This document shows, in pieces, positions 22,102 to 33,688 of a stretch of 64,000 nucleotides of DNA (positions are counted from its first letter, which is position 1; every line of letters starts with the position of its first letter). The notes under the pieces were generated by a model that saw only the letters and a program-made list of their open reading frames with translations, did no database searches and had not been told where the DNA came from. Source of the stretch: Aquanectria penicillioides (lineage: Eukaryota; Ascomycota; Sordariomycetes; Hypocreales; Nectriaceae); NCBI GenBank assembly GCA_003415625.1, contig PYIU01000009.1, positions 124,001-188,000 of the forward strand, given 5' to 3'. Both the position numbers and the translations under genes were made by a program.

Positions 22102-24573
22102 TTAACGTTCATTCTGGTTATCTTCACGGAGAGCTAGCGGGAAATCGAGCTCTGTGGGAAATTTCCCATTTGAGAGTGAATAATCCACAATTAAGACAAC
22201 TCGAAGATACCTGTAAGGTGTATTCAAGAGCATGGAATGCCAAGAGTTTCGGAGTGTGGTGTCAGCAATTGGGTCCCATGACGTACTCAGCGTCAAAGAA
22301 GCTGGGCTGACCAGGGCGTCGTTGGCTTGAACCAACTGTTCAAATGACTCTGTTGCCTTGAGATAGTCGACAATTTTTTCAATACACTGAAGTGTTGAGT
22401 CAGTGTGAACATAACGATCCTTGAATCCACCCATCAAGTCCGCATACATTTGTTGTTCTTGGTGAGTAGTCAATAAGTTCGCCATGGGAGACATTAATCT
22501 TGCGTCTAACAAGTACCAAATAAACGAGAATGCGCAAAATTGAACACTGGTTTCGGTTAGCTCACGATGGAGGGATATCAAGTCATAACTTACAAAGTAT
22601 TGGGCAAATACTTAGCTAGTCCGAGCAGTTCAAGCTCCGTCAAATCGTCAGAAATGTTGCAAAGGCATCGATGTAGCTGCGACTGGGCTTTCAGTCGACA
22701 TTCCAAATCATTTCGCCCCGAGTTGGCTATGGCTGTTTGCAACATCAGCTCCTTACACACTCCAGCTTGAGCAATACTAAGAAAGGTCAGTATCGACATC
22801 GAACTATGCCAGCGAGGTGTCACCAATTGAACGTATAACGTACTTGTAATATGTGTACAATATGTTTGTAAAGAAAATTAGTGACTCGTGGGCATCAGAC
22901 AGATTAGTTGGAAGACGAAATTTCAAAAACGCCTTTTCATACCACCGATCTAAGGCCGTAGACAGTGTCTTAAGTTCTGTGGGGCTGCCTGCTTCATCTG
23001 GCTTCAGTGGCTTTTCCGGATGGAGGGCTGTAAGAACATCGTTTAGAACAACGCCAAGTTCACAGAGCGTACACACAAGCTCAATCAACACTCTTTTCGT
23101 TTTTGAATCGTAGACCATGGAACCGTTTGCTTCATCGTATAAATCATTTTCAATTAACCCTTTGTTGCCGAAGTCAAAGTCTCCAGGTCTGATTTGAAGA
23201 GGGCGTCTCAATGATAGCGCCATGATCCGATCACGTAGGATGCAACACCACCATAGTCTCTTGAGTCGATTCTTCTCGCTGGCGGTTTTTTCTATGGTGT
23301 AATAATCCGGAGCCCCGGCATTCTTTGCATAGTGAATGGAGATGGTGAGCCAGTATGTGTTTTTCCGATCTGTCATCGCGGTTGAATAGTAGCTTAAGAG
23401 CAAAGCGACTTGAGCCGCTACTATGTCATCTTCTGGTGGAGCAAGATCAAGAAGGAGCTATCAAACACGATTAAAAAAAAATGTTAGAGGCAACAACTAG
23501 ACTCGGCGCACCTTAGTCCTCGAATAAAACTCGGCGCGAGCATCACGAGCATTGGCAAATCCAAGACTGAGAAGTTTTGTGACTGGTACGTACTAATGGT
23601 ATGTTTAGTAAGGTGATAGTGACTCGAGATTTTCCAATCATACTTACAGGAGAAGAGACAAAAAGCATAGCCTGGATAAGTATAAGTGATACGCGAGAAT
23701 ATGGTTCTGTGTGTTGAATTTCGTTTGCGTACATGCGACAAAATTCAGATTCGTTCAGGATAGGGATAAGAGAATGCATGTACAAAAAGTATTTCCGGAC
23801 GAATTCGTCGAATACTTGCTTAGCCGGGAGATGCAAACAACCTTGCTGCTCTAGGAATGACGCAGTTCTCGAATCAACTGTGCAAAGTGAATCCATCTCC
23901 ACAAACCTATAGCATGAAAACAAGATGAAATTCCTCTCGCAATCAAACGAAGAAGTTATGGGATTGGTATGGCGCCAAGATCTACCGCTCTGTTCGGGAA
24001 TACTCAGAGTAACACGACTAGAAGGCGCAAGGGGCGCTGAGAAAGTTTTACTTTCCTCGCATATAATGGAGTTTGACAGCAACTCCTGTGACAGAATAGT
24101 TGTTGCAATTGACCCTTTGTCCAGATCTGAATCAACACGGGTCTCTGGGAATAAATTTTCGGTCCCGATGCGCTCCTTGAATCCCGAAATGTCCTCCAAT
24201 TGCCATGCAGAATATTCATCTTCGTCCTCTAGGTCTGGGACAGCTGGAAGATCAGCAGCGTGAGACTCAGGCTCGGCATTCGGTTCAGGTTCGCCATATT
24301 GTGAGAGGATGAGACTATGATCCCTAAATAGACGTCTTTGAATCAATAGATATTCAAGCCGTGTAGCACTTTGTTCAAGGAAGTTGAAGAACTGACTCAC
24401 CTTTTGTTAGCCCGGGGTTTCGTAAAGCACCTTGTGCTATCCAGTTCGCAATTCGTGCAAGGGCAGCCACGCAAATCTACATCGCATCGTACTTTTCGCA
24501 TTCTGCAGGCAATACATGCGTATCTAGATCGCCTTCTAGGGCCGCGCAGTGGAGTCTTGATTTGCTTCTCCAT
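22102..24573 (-). CDS. Zn2Cys6 transcription factor (CTF1-beta-like)
   Basis: It starts with MEKQIKTPLRGPRRRSR and a zinc cluster of CIACRMRKVRC plus CTNC and a last Cys six residues on. A nuclear-localisation-like basic stretch (RGPRRRSR) precedes it. The first intron (24400-24336, GTGAGT...TCAAAG) has no stop but is needed to keep the frame RR-LFRDHS. The fungal-specific regulatory domain follows: FDEFVRKYFLYMHSLIPIL, then LLSYYSTAM, then RLWWCCILRDRIMALSLRRP, the block typical of cutinase-transcription-factor-1-beta relatives. Further introns lie at about 23600-23660, 23460-23510, 22810-22850 and 22580-22600. The C-terminal exon ends at 22102. It is probably nuclear and about 720 residues long. 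It sits head-to-tail with the SDR gene on its right, a plausible target. It seems intact; exact internal splice sites are not all fixed. Confidence 0.8.
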
Positions 24574-25031
24574 TGAATGTGGCTGGATGCTATTGTTGAG
24601 AGAGGGGCCAAGTGTACACCTCGCTTGGCTGATTGCTAATCTCACAAGCCAACATGGGTGGTCATTAATTGCGTACGAATTTGTTCTTAAACCCAGTACC
24701 AGTTCAAATGAATAATGTAGATTTTGAAGGTGCATGGAAAGGCGGTGCGAAAGCCAAGACGTCAGCTAAAACCCCTTTAGGCATCATTGGGAGAAAAATG
24801 ATTCCCAGAGCCCGATTTCATGGCGGCGATGGCCGAGCTAGCGACGCTCATCTCGGCGTTGGCCGACATCTCTGGACTAACGAGCCTGTGCACAAGTCCC
24901 CATTTGCTGATATGGCGAGGTGAGTTGGCAGGTGCCTGAAAGCTGAATCATTTTAGCACTTGATATCATGGTCTTTTACATGAGCAAGATCACAACGTGT
25001 GATTGATAATTGTAGCTAAGATTTTACAGCG
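24574..25031. other. intergenic
   Basis: About 460 bases between two minus-strand genes, including the promoter of the Zn2Cys6 gene and the 3' end of the SDR gene. No further gene is supported. Confidence 0.4.
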
Positions 25032-26279
25032 CTACAGCTTCACAATGGACTCAGCCGTAGCTAGGACAATTTCCTGCCAGTCTTTCAAAAAGTCTCCTTC
25101 CTGATAGTCATCATGTGCGAGATCGATGTAACCTTCCGGTGCCTCCTCCTTCGGCACGATTCCAAAAGCACGGCCTGCGTCATATCATAAGTAAATGACC
25201 CATCACATACATGCGTCTCTCAATTATGCCATGACTCACCATTTATGTCCTTGTCGGATGCTACATGCAACATTGCTTTGGCGCAGTCTTCAACACTGGC
25301 AAATTTGACCCCTTCGGACTCTAGATATTTGATGATCTTATCTGAAAGAATTGGTGTTCGCACATACCTAAAAGGCAGTTGCAGTTAGTGCCAAAGCTCA
25401 AATCTACTCAACACATCAACTTACCAAGGTGCGATGAAGTTGACTCTTATACTATCCCTCCAGGACGTCCGTCGAAGGTTTCGAAACAAGCCCCGCGCCC
25501 CCCATTTTGAGATGTTGTACTGAGGGGAGCCTGGCTGGTCTGCATACGCCGCAACGCTCCCTTTGATGATCAAGCATCGGTCGCGACCGTCATCTTTCGG
25601 TTGGTTTCGAAAGAAATGTAGCGCGAGATTCGCTGTATAAGTGGTGCCAATGAGGTTAACCTCGACGATTCTCAGATTGGGCTTCGGCGGCGACTGAGAG
25701 GCATCTAAGTTTGTTGATTAAATGAATGAATCGTAAATCACATTGCCAAACGAACCTTGTCGATTGTTAAAATCATCAGCACCCACAATTCCCGCATTAG
25801 CAATGACTACGTCAATGCTTTTGTGAGGCGAAGACTCAAGTGCAGTTTTAAAGAGGGTCACCTGTTGGTCCCATTCTCTTACATCACATTTGACAAAAGC
25901 CACATTACTAGTATCCCTATGTCAATCGTCTCAACCCATCACTAGAAAAGAGGAACCTACGGTGATAATTCTTCCGTCGTGGCTTCACCGGCAACCTCAT
26001 CATAATCGCCTATAGTCACGAACGCTCTACCGAACCAGTTAGTTGCTATGCAAACAAAGCAATAGTTGACCGCACCCTGCATCAACAAAAGCTTTCGCGT
26101 ATGCCTTGCCGAGTCCGCTTGCACCTGGATAGATAGTCAATCTCCCTCTGACAACTCAAGCGCCAGTTTGCCTGCAAATTACCTCCTGTGATGATGACCG
26201 ATTTTCCTTTCAGGCTGCCCGTAGTGACTTGGTGGGTAACCTTCACAGGACCTTGGTCTTCGTACTTGGGCATTGACAT
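25032..26279 (-). CDS. classical SDR dehydrogenase (15-PGDH-like)
   Basis: A multi-exon gene starting MSMPKYEDQGPVKVTHQ. Exon 1 (26279-26183) ends in VIITGG and joins to ASGLGKAYAKAF, giving the TGGASGLG nucleotide-binding motif. The next exons give VTIGDYDEVAGEAT, then VAFVKCDVREWDQQ, and then IDVVIANAGI (the NAG motif). The catalytic Ser and YxxxK follow in GSVAAY and YNISKWGARGL, about 13 residues apart as usual. The C-terminus reads DFLKDWQEIVLATAESIVKL. All introns are GT-AG and no lesion is seen. The family oxidises secondary alcohols or reduces ketones with NAD(P)(H); this branch is close to 15-hydroxyprostaglandin dehydrogenases. Its place beside a Zn2Cys6 regulator and the hydrolase/AtuA genes suggests a catabolic alcohol-oxidation step, which is inference. 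Confidence 0.85.
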
Positions 26280-27186
26280 GATGGTAAAAAAAAAGCAAGG
26301 TAGTTTGATATTCGGTGGATGGCACTTGGGGATACCAAACAATTGTTTTAATCCTAGTTTTTGGCCATGTTGGATGCCAGCCGAGTAGTCCACCTACTGC
26401 AGCTACGGGCACTGCGGCCGTTGCCGAGCAGGCTCCAGTCCGTCACATTTTCTAACGGCCGGATGTCCGTCCGCTGAATTCACGGGATGTTGTGTTTCCG
26501 CACCAATAATCGTGCTCCTTATTGCGGAGCGGAGAATCTTAGCCAAAGGCAAACAGACTACCCTAGACTAATTTAAACGAGTGCAAGCTAATAAAAACTA
26601 TCTCAACCAATATTTCATCAGGTTGCAAATCAACATATTTAATCCTTTAGACATGTTATTTTCTTTTCAAGTGAACTTTTACTAGTATCATGCATTATGG
26701 GGCGGCCTGGCCTAGTGTTTTCATCGCGTGAGGAGCAGGTTTCTTGCTATGACTCGGCACAATAGTGGGTAGCTAAAATAGAAAATTGTTCCCCTTGATC
26801 AATTCGCAGTGTTCATATGAAGAAATCAATTTCTAATAATCGAATATTTAATCTTCCCCTACCTAAGCAATAATATATCTAATACATGAGAACCACACCA
26901 GAACCAGGAGGAAAGTATGTAATTGGCGTGAAGTGAATGTTTCAGCGTGAGTATGGCCATAGCTAAGAAAAGGGGAATGTATTGCGGGGTGCCCCGATTA
27001 TCAATACAGTTGCCGTCTGGGTTCTCGAATTCGGTAAACGCCGGGACTCGTAGGTGACAAAATGCTCGCTTCTCCATTTCAAATGACACAGTTTTGTTTC
27101 CACACTTTGCCTTGCACCATACTACAGTTCGATTCGTCGCGTATTTCGGCCCGCTTCCTGTCCTTTTGAACGTTGGGTAGCGAAAG
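26280..27186. promoter_or_regulatory. divergent promoter region between SDR and hydrolase
   Basis: About 900 bases separate the divergent SDR and hydrolase genes. A 130-codon minus-strand frame (26859-27251) overlaps the hydrolase start and shows no family. A CGG/CCG-rich spot near 26415-26475 could bind a zinc-cluster regulator, but no clear spaced palindrome was established. Confidence 0.3.
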
Positions 27187-28533
27187 GATGATTGCAGATC
27201 AAGAGTGTGGCCCTGCGGCCGTATTCCAATTCGAGCACTTGTCCAAGACAAACCCTGCCTGGGAAAAAGTTGCCTCTAAGCAATTAGAACTTGAACCAAA
27301 GCTTGACGATATGTACAACTTACCCCTGGAAGAATTTCGAAAGATACCCTATAGGGCACCTCCATTACCAACGGCTGTTCCATCCCGGGTCGTGATATTT
27401 GCATAAGGCAAGAAGAAGTAGTCGTTAGGGATGGCAATTCAGTGAAGCTTCGCATTTATGCGCCATTTCATCGGGAAACGGACCATTTGTTATTTTTCAA
27501 CGTCCATGGAGGAGGTAATAATAACTAGAGCATGATTTTGATATTTTCCTGACTTGAAACAGGCTGGACAACAGGCACCCCGGAGACAGAGGAGGCCCAA
27601 AATCGACAAATAGCCTTTAAAAACAATGCAGTTGTTTGTAGCGTAGATTACCGAAGGTAAGTTTGCATCAAATCATTTCAGTTTCTACATCTAAAAATGG
27701 TTTCAGAGCACCGGAATTCCCGTTTCCATATGCAATCAATGACTCTATCGATGCGATCTTGTGGGTAAGTTGGGTTCAAATTTTGGGCTACACATCAATC
27801 GGTCTTACTGATAAACTTGGGACATCGAATAGTGTAAAGAGAACGCCACAAGTCTTGGGATTGATCCTTGTAGGATAGTCATTGGTGGTGGGAGTGCTGG
27901 TGCCAATGTGGTTTGTTGCCCAATCTTGATACGTATTCCGTGTTTGAAGCTGACCTTTTGTAGTGTGCAGTCATTGCTCAGGCATTTCGCGACAAAGGGA
28001 TCCCTGGAATCGTGGGACAGGTCCTCAACATTCCGGTAACATGCCATCCGGACCATTTTCCAGTAGAAAAGTACGAACTACATTCGTATGTACAGAATGC
28101 TGATGCGCCGATTGTTGGGTCATCGAGAATGAGAATGTTCTGGGCAAATTATCTTCCAGAGGCCCAACCTGATCCAAAATCAAGTCCGCTACTCGCAGAG
28201 TCATTTAGTGATCTCCCTCCAGCCTGTAAGTCGCTATAGCCTTTCGTCATCCTTGAGAATGATGAAACTGAAGGGAGAGTAGTGATTCAGATAGCTGGCA
28301 TGGACCCCCTACGAGACGAAGGGCTGGCATATGCCAAAGCATTAGAAGAAGAAGGGTAAAAATCTCTATCAGTCTGCTGAGATATTGTTCGCATCAACTA
28401 ACTTCTTGCAAATAGGGTAAGTGTTACACTGAAAGTATACTCCGGCATGCCGCATGCATTCTATATCTATCCTGATCTAGAACCATCGATAGAGTATATC
28501 CAGGCTATGGTAGAATGGATAGATAGATTTTAA
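27187..28533 (+). CDS. HSL-type alpha/beta hydrolase (esterase), apparent frameshift
   Basis: The N-terminus (MIADQECGPAAVF, NPAWEKVA, LPLEEFRKIPYRAPPLP) is read in one frame up to about 27372. The clearly homologous continuation (GRDICIRQEEVVVRDG) lies in another frame, and no GT-AG intron can join them. One missing base near 27366-27373 would explain this. Everything downstream is intact over six introns. The oxyanion motif is HGGG at about 27505, the nucleophile is GGGSAGAN, the acid is in GMDPLRDEG and the His is in GMPHAFY. The last residues are MVEWIDRF. HSL/arylacetamide-deacetylase-like enzymes cleave small esters or lactones in the cytosol. It may be a very young pseudogene, or the base may be a sequence error. 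Its place between SDR and AtuA genes fits release of an acid or alcohol for catabolism. Confidence 0.75.
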
Positions 28534-29041
28534 TGTCTCATCTACTGCATTGCCACCCAAAGAACAGTCCCATCCTGACTAATCAAACGAGGAGCGACGG
28601 AGCGACGGATCTTGGCATGAAGGGACTGGACGCTCCAACGGTTAAGCTAATGAACATGATCGGTATAAGAGACCTAGAAAGAGTTGCTGTCATTAGGACA
28701 CAACTTAGCTTTCAATACAACTTGGTTACCTTCAATTCCTCGTCTTGATCAATTGACCCATTACCAGACACACTTTTATTTCTTGTTATCTTGTATTGCT
28801 TAGACCTAGCGTGCATGATCCATCCTGCAACATAAGCCTGACGGTTTACCTTGTTGGATGTCTCAAACCTGATTACCCCATAGTAAGTAAGGCTTAGATC
28901 AAACCGTTACACTAACACTGATTTGTCTAACGGCACAGAGACTTGAATATTTCGAAGTCTTGCAAATTATAAAACCATGAAAGAAGTCAAATTGTCAAAC
29001 TGCCATAGAAAAAAGACAGACTCTATCTTCTATTTTAATTC
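28534..29041. terminator. convergent 3' region
   Basis: About 500 bases between the convergent hydrolase and AtuA-family genes. It must carry both 3' ends. No gene or repeat was recognised. Confidence 0.3.
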
Positions 29042-31135
29042 CTAGCCCAGAGAAATGGGATTTCCGAGAAATTTTGCTGGAACGTCTACATACTTGCTTC
29101 GTAAATACTCTGCTACCCCCTTTCCGAGCATGTCAATCCTAGTGCTGCTCGCAGCTCCACCGCCGAGAAAATCGAGAAATCGAAAGTGGACGGCCCAAAT
29201 GTGAGGGAACTCACACCTCTCTACTCGAATTGACTCATTATAGTCCTCCCCAAGTAGTGACTGGATTCGGGTTACAGTCAGATATGACTGAAGCCACTGA
29301 TACTCTTCCGCTGATCGGACGAAGAACCCGACGTTGCAGTTGTTGCCTTTGTCTCCTGAGCGAGCGTGCGCTACTGAGCCCAAAGCAACTCTACTAGTGA
29401 AACCAAACAAACTCAGATCTGTTGGGCTCGTCGTCTCGTAGCTTGGGCGTTTTGATGGAGGGGTCGCGGTGATTCCGTGGTGTTTGATATTGATGACATG
29501 GTCATCGATGACAACACGATGAGGAAGTTTCTCGTAAGAAATAATTCCAGGAAACAGCTCCATGAACATCTTAGGAGACATGGTTCTGAAGTCAAGGGAC
29601 ATATGATATCCTTTTGAGAGAGAATCACGTTAGCATGCTCCGAACATGACGGTAAATATTCTTCTCGACCTTCATCTTCCTGAGGCTTCCTTACCTGCGT
29701 AGAATTGCATTCTCAAAGCGTATATCTGCTTTCGGAATACATCTTCGCTTATGTCCTTCTTTTCCTTTCCTTTCACTAGAATTCTGACCGAAACTGTTCC
29801 GAGTGCTTGGTTGCTTGGGTTTGGCGCACTGGAACCATAGCGCTCTATGCTTAAATCCATAAGATTGGCGTCTTTGAACGTATGCTCAATCTGCTGACGC
29901 ATGAATCTCTCCTTGGCATCTAGGTCCAATCCGTTCATATAAAAGGTTGCCTCGGCTTGATAGCCGCCAATTGCCACTGCAATAGCTTTGGTAGTGGCTG
30001 GGGGTGCAGTACCCACAGCACCTGAAACCTTGACTCGATTCTTTTCAGCAGTATTCTCGATCCGGATATTTTGGATATTGGCTGACACATCTGGATTCAG
30101 GTATTGAGTCCCTTGGATCTCATATAAGAACTGTGCCCTGACATTGAGTTCATCGACGAAGCCTGCATGTTTTGGATTCTTGGTAATGATTGTTGTGCCG
30201 TCGCGCGCGATTTCCGCAATGGGGAAAGCGAGATCAACCATGCCTTGAAGCTGGGATCGAACGCCAGAGAAGTTGGCTCCGGTGACGTAGGGTCCGCATT
30301 CGATGAGATCTATAGAAGCAAGACAAATTAGCTGCCCGAAACATGGAGTGGTAGCCTAATTGACGACATACGACCTGCTACTAGGGCACCGGCTAGTCGG
30401 TCCCAGTCATCATAGGACCAGCTGTGCCACCATGCCGCCAGAGCAATAACAGGACTTGCGTCAGTGACACGACCGCAGATAACAATATCTGCCCCTTCCT
30501 GCAAAGCCCTAACAATGCCCCAACCACCGAAGTAGGCAACCCCACAAAGAGGATCCTTGCCCCAACTCTCAAGAGTCTGTTCAGCATGATCCAGGTGAAT
30601 GATGCCCCCAATTTGTTGCTGTTTGTTCTGATCGATCACGACATCGGTAATGTCATCTCCTGTGACATAGGCAATTTTCAGGTGATCATGCCCATGCTTC
30701 TTACAAATTTCTCTTGCCTTGGATGCGCATTCTGGTGTATTCAACGCACCAGCATTTGCAACGAGTTTGATCTTCTTTGAAGCAATAACGTCGATGCAAT
30801 CATCCAACTGTTCAAGAAATCCTACTTCATATCCCTTCGATGCATCATCGTACTTTCGAATTGCATTCCAAGCAATATTCAGCTCCGAAAGCCAATCGCC
30901 GACAATAGCATCCAACTTGCCATCAGAGACCTGGCGCAACCTAGATCAGATGGTTTGACACTTTAGCATGTGCTAGCATACAGTTACAGTAACATTGTGG
31001 GTGTTAAAAGCATGTGGTGCATGTAAGGGATTGAAAACTGGGTGTGAACACCAACATTGCATGCGGGCAGTCCTCCATGGCACCAGCCACATTACCAATG
31101 ACAATTGGTCTATTACCGTCCATTTTAGTTGTCAT
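29042..31135 (-). CDS. AtuA-family (DUF1446) acyclic terpene utilisation protein
   Basis: Four exons, starting MTTKMDGNRPIVIGNVAGA. Intron 1 (GTTGGT...GATCTAG) joins PHAM to LRQVSDGKLDAIVGDWLSEL. Intron 2 joins GALVAG to DLIECGPYVTGANFSG. Intron 3 (GTAAGG...TCAAAAG) joins FYAG to YHMSLDFRTMSPKMFM. The N-terminal DUF1446 core has IVGDWLSE, VANAGALNTP, VCGRVTDASP-type text (seen as VICGRVTDASPV) and AWW. The C-terminal ferredoxin-fold part has ARSGDKGNN and ends near LGNPISLG. Length is about 600, as for fungal full-length members that fuse both parts. In bacteria AtuA belongs to the citronellol/geranyl-CoA degradation locus, but its reaction is not established. The protein is likely cytosolic and seems intact. 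The nearby acetoacetyl-CoA synthetase makes an isoprenoid-acid catabolic role worth testing. Confidence 0.87.
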
Positions 31136-33688
31136 ATCTTGCTGTAACTTGTCTTTAGTTCTTGTAGATATTCGATAGAGTAAGGATTGATTCTGGTTTG
31201 TGTGAGTGAATATAAGAATTGATGAAACTAAAATATGGCGAGGGCCAGACAACTCGCAGGAAGTTGATATTAAATCAATTTTAGGCAATGAATGTTGGAA
31301 CTGCGTCGTGATCCATCTAGGCTTGCGCTGGCCGAGACTATCGGCCTTTGCCGCTGCTCCGCCCCACCAAGAGACGGTAATGAAGCCGGACGCGCGCAAT
31401 CAGCATGCAAGACAATACTGGAGTCCACTTTGTATTAGATAGCGATGATGCTGCTCCACTAGGTGGACACTTGAAGGTTGAAAAGAGTTGACTATGATCA
31501 AGAAGCGAATACTGTGATGCCGATGTGTTGCCGCACAGCTAGAAGTTTCCATGGTTTCACCATGACAACATTAAATGTCGCCTTCAATAGAAAGGAAACC
31601 ACTAGAGATTTATACAGGATAATTACCATGCACATTGTGAGCTGGATACTGACCAGGTTATAATCAAGTTTGATTTCCACTCCTATGGGTAGACGCACTT
31701 AATCTCGTCCGAGCACAATGCATCTCCGGATGTAATTTCTCTCACCAACAGGGATAGGAAATTTAGTGTCTCCCGTTGTGGATGAACTTAGATAATGCAT
31801 ACTGCCAATTTGGCTTTCAAGAAAATCAGCCAAGTCGAGACGACTAGACACCCTCTACAACCCATAAAATTAATTTGCTCAAGGGCCCGCCAAGCGCCTT
31901 CTTTGGTGGTAGTGGCCTGCAAATTAAGATACACTTGCCCTCACTTTGCTTCGACATATGATCGACGCAACCCACTCAGCCTGTAATTTCGGACTAAAGG
32001 AGCGCTACAATCAAGTTGCTCTAGAGTCCTGCATTGTTAGTGACAGCGGGATTGGGTCGTAGAAACTCGCTTCGGCGATGGCCGAGTCTCCCCACAACCC
32101 CACTATGATTACTTCGGAGGTGGGGCGATGGTGGATCATCATGGTCAGATCATCAAAACATAAGATGTGCTGAGTGATGTTGGGCATAGAAAGAAAAACA
32201 TAAGTCTAAAGGGGCCAGATTCATTTGTCTTTGCAGATTTTGTTCATTTTTGTGATGACTAGCCACTATAATTTTGTAATTGGCTGGTCAAAGTTGTGGG
32301 CACCAAAAACAAGAAACTGGTCGTTGTTCGGTATTATCTGGCAACCCTGGGGTTTGCAATAGCCTCGATATCAGCCCGAACTTGGGCCATAGACGCTAGG
32401 GGAAGAAAATAATAAGTGGCGCCCAACGGCAGAGAGTTCAAACCTAGTGGCAAATTTGCGTCGATTTTTGCAACTGTTGGGTGTGTGAACTCGTTAACCG
32501 TCCATATTCTGCTGGCTTTCGTGACCTGTGACATTGCATCCTGTTAGTTTTGCCTGGAAGAGTTTAGGAATCTGGTTTTCAACCTGCTGACCCTTTGCCT
32601 GCCGCAATTGAACGGCGTCTGGGCGGAATGTGTCTTGGTTCCTATTGCGGATGGCACAATTCATGTCTCTTTAGCTGATATTGATGGCGCCCTTCTCATC
32701 GTCATGTGTTGTTTTCCCTACAGGTAACTTTGGTGTCGCGCACGCAGTTGGTTTCACAAAACAACCAATGCTACAGCCCATTACCCACCGAGAGAGGTGT
32801 CTTAGAAAAGAGAGTCTCGATATTGTAGTTGTTCTTGGTCTGCGATGCTCCCCTGCTGAGGTATTTACGACTACTGAGAAGTCACAGGCCGGCCAACCAG
32901 GTGAATAGTATAGAGGATATTCTTGTGATTCCACGCACAGGTGATATCACCAAGACTATACATGATGACAAATGGGCATGGAGTGAATGGTGTCTGGGGA
33001 TTATATCAACCCCCAATCAGCACGCTTTTGGAAGAAGCTCTCAGCTTCCTTGCGTCTAACAAATACCATGTATCCGTAAATTAATTCTTCTCAGTTCTTC
33101 TCGCAGGGTTGATGAGGAGCTATCGGATATTTAAGCAACTGCCAGGCGCGAAATGGTAATTCCCAGACCTAAATTTCTAAATTGCCGTGGCAGTAGGAGT
33201 GTTGGCCATTTTCTATAACATCAGTATCCAACCTCGTGAAATACCAGTAGCTCTCGGAATAAAGACTAGCTCTCGGACAGTGGACATGACGCATTCTGTT
33301 AGTTGTGACAAGTGAGAAGGTTCTATGCAAGTTATATCTAGTTAAGAGTAATGTTGATCGTCTGCCCCACGTGAAGTGCGGGCAGGATAATCAGATTGCC
33401 TGCCGAAGAAAACCAATTCAGAAATAGAAGAGACCGGGACTGGTCTATCAGTATTTTTCAGTCACCGCTTCAGGCGATGTGGTCGTAGTACAGGATTGAT
33501 CGAGCCCACTTCCCCGCAAACCCCGCATTTAACGGCATCCGGTTTTATGGGGCTGTTCCAAGTTGCCTGTCCCGGACATCTGGTTAGATCCTTGGCTGTC
33601 AAAACTCAAACCTCACATACAACCTTGGATTTCTTCTTGAGAAGATACCGAATTTTCGGGCAGCACATAAACTCTGCCCCGTCGAACC
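31136..33688. other. long intergenic region, no supported gene
   Basis: About 2.5 kb. A minus-strand frame at 32334-32534 has a protein-like sequence (HPTVAKIDANLPLG, then YYFLPLASMAQVRADIEAI) and may be a gene fragment, but I cannot name it and no splice partner was found. Frames around 32671-33059 are on both strands and not convincing. The 3' end must contain the promoter of the Zn2Cys6 gene at 33689. Confidence 0.4.

Noticed and set aside
32334..32534. 66-codon minus-strand frame with protein-like text
   Set aside because: Possibly a gene fragment, but no family could be named and no neighbouring exon was found.
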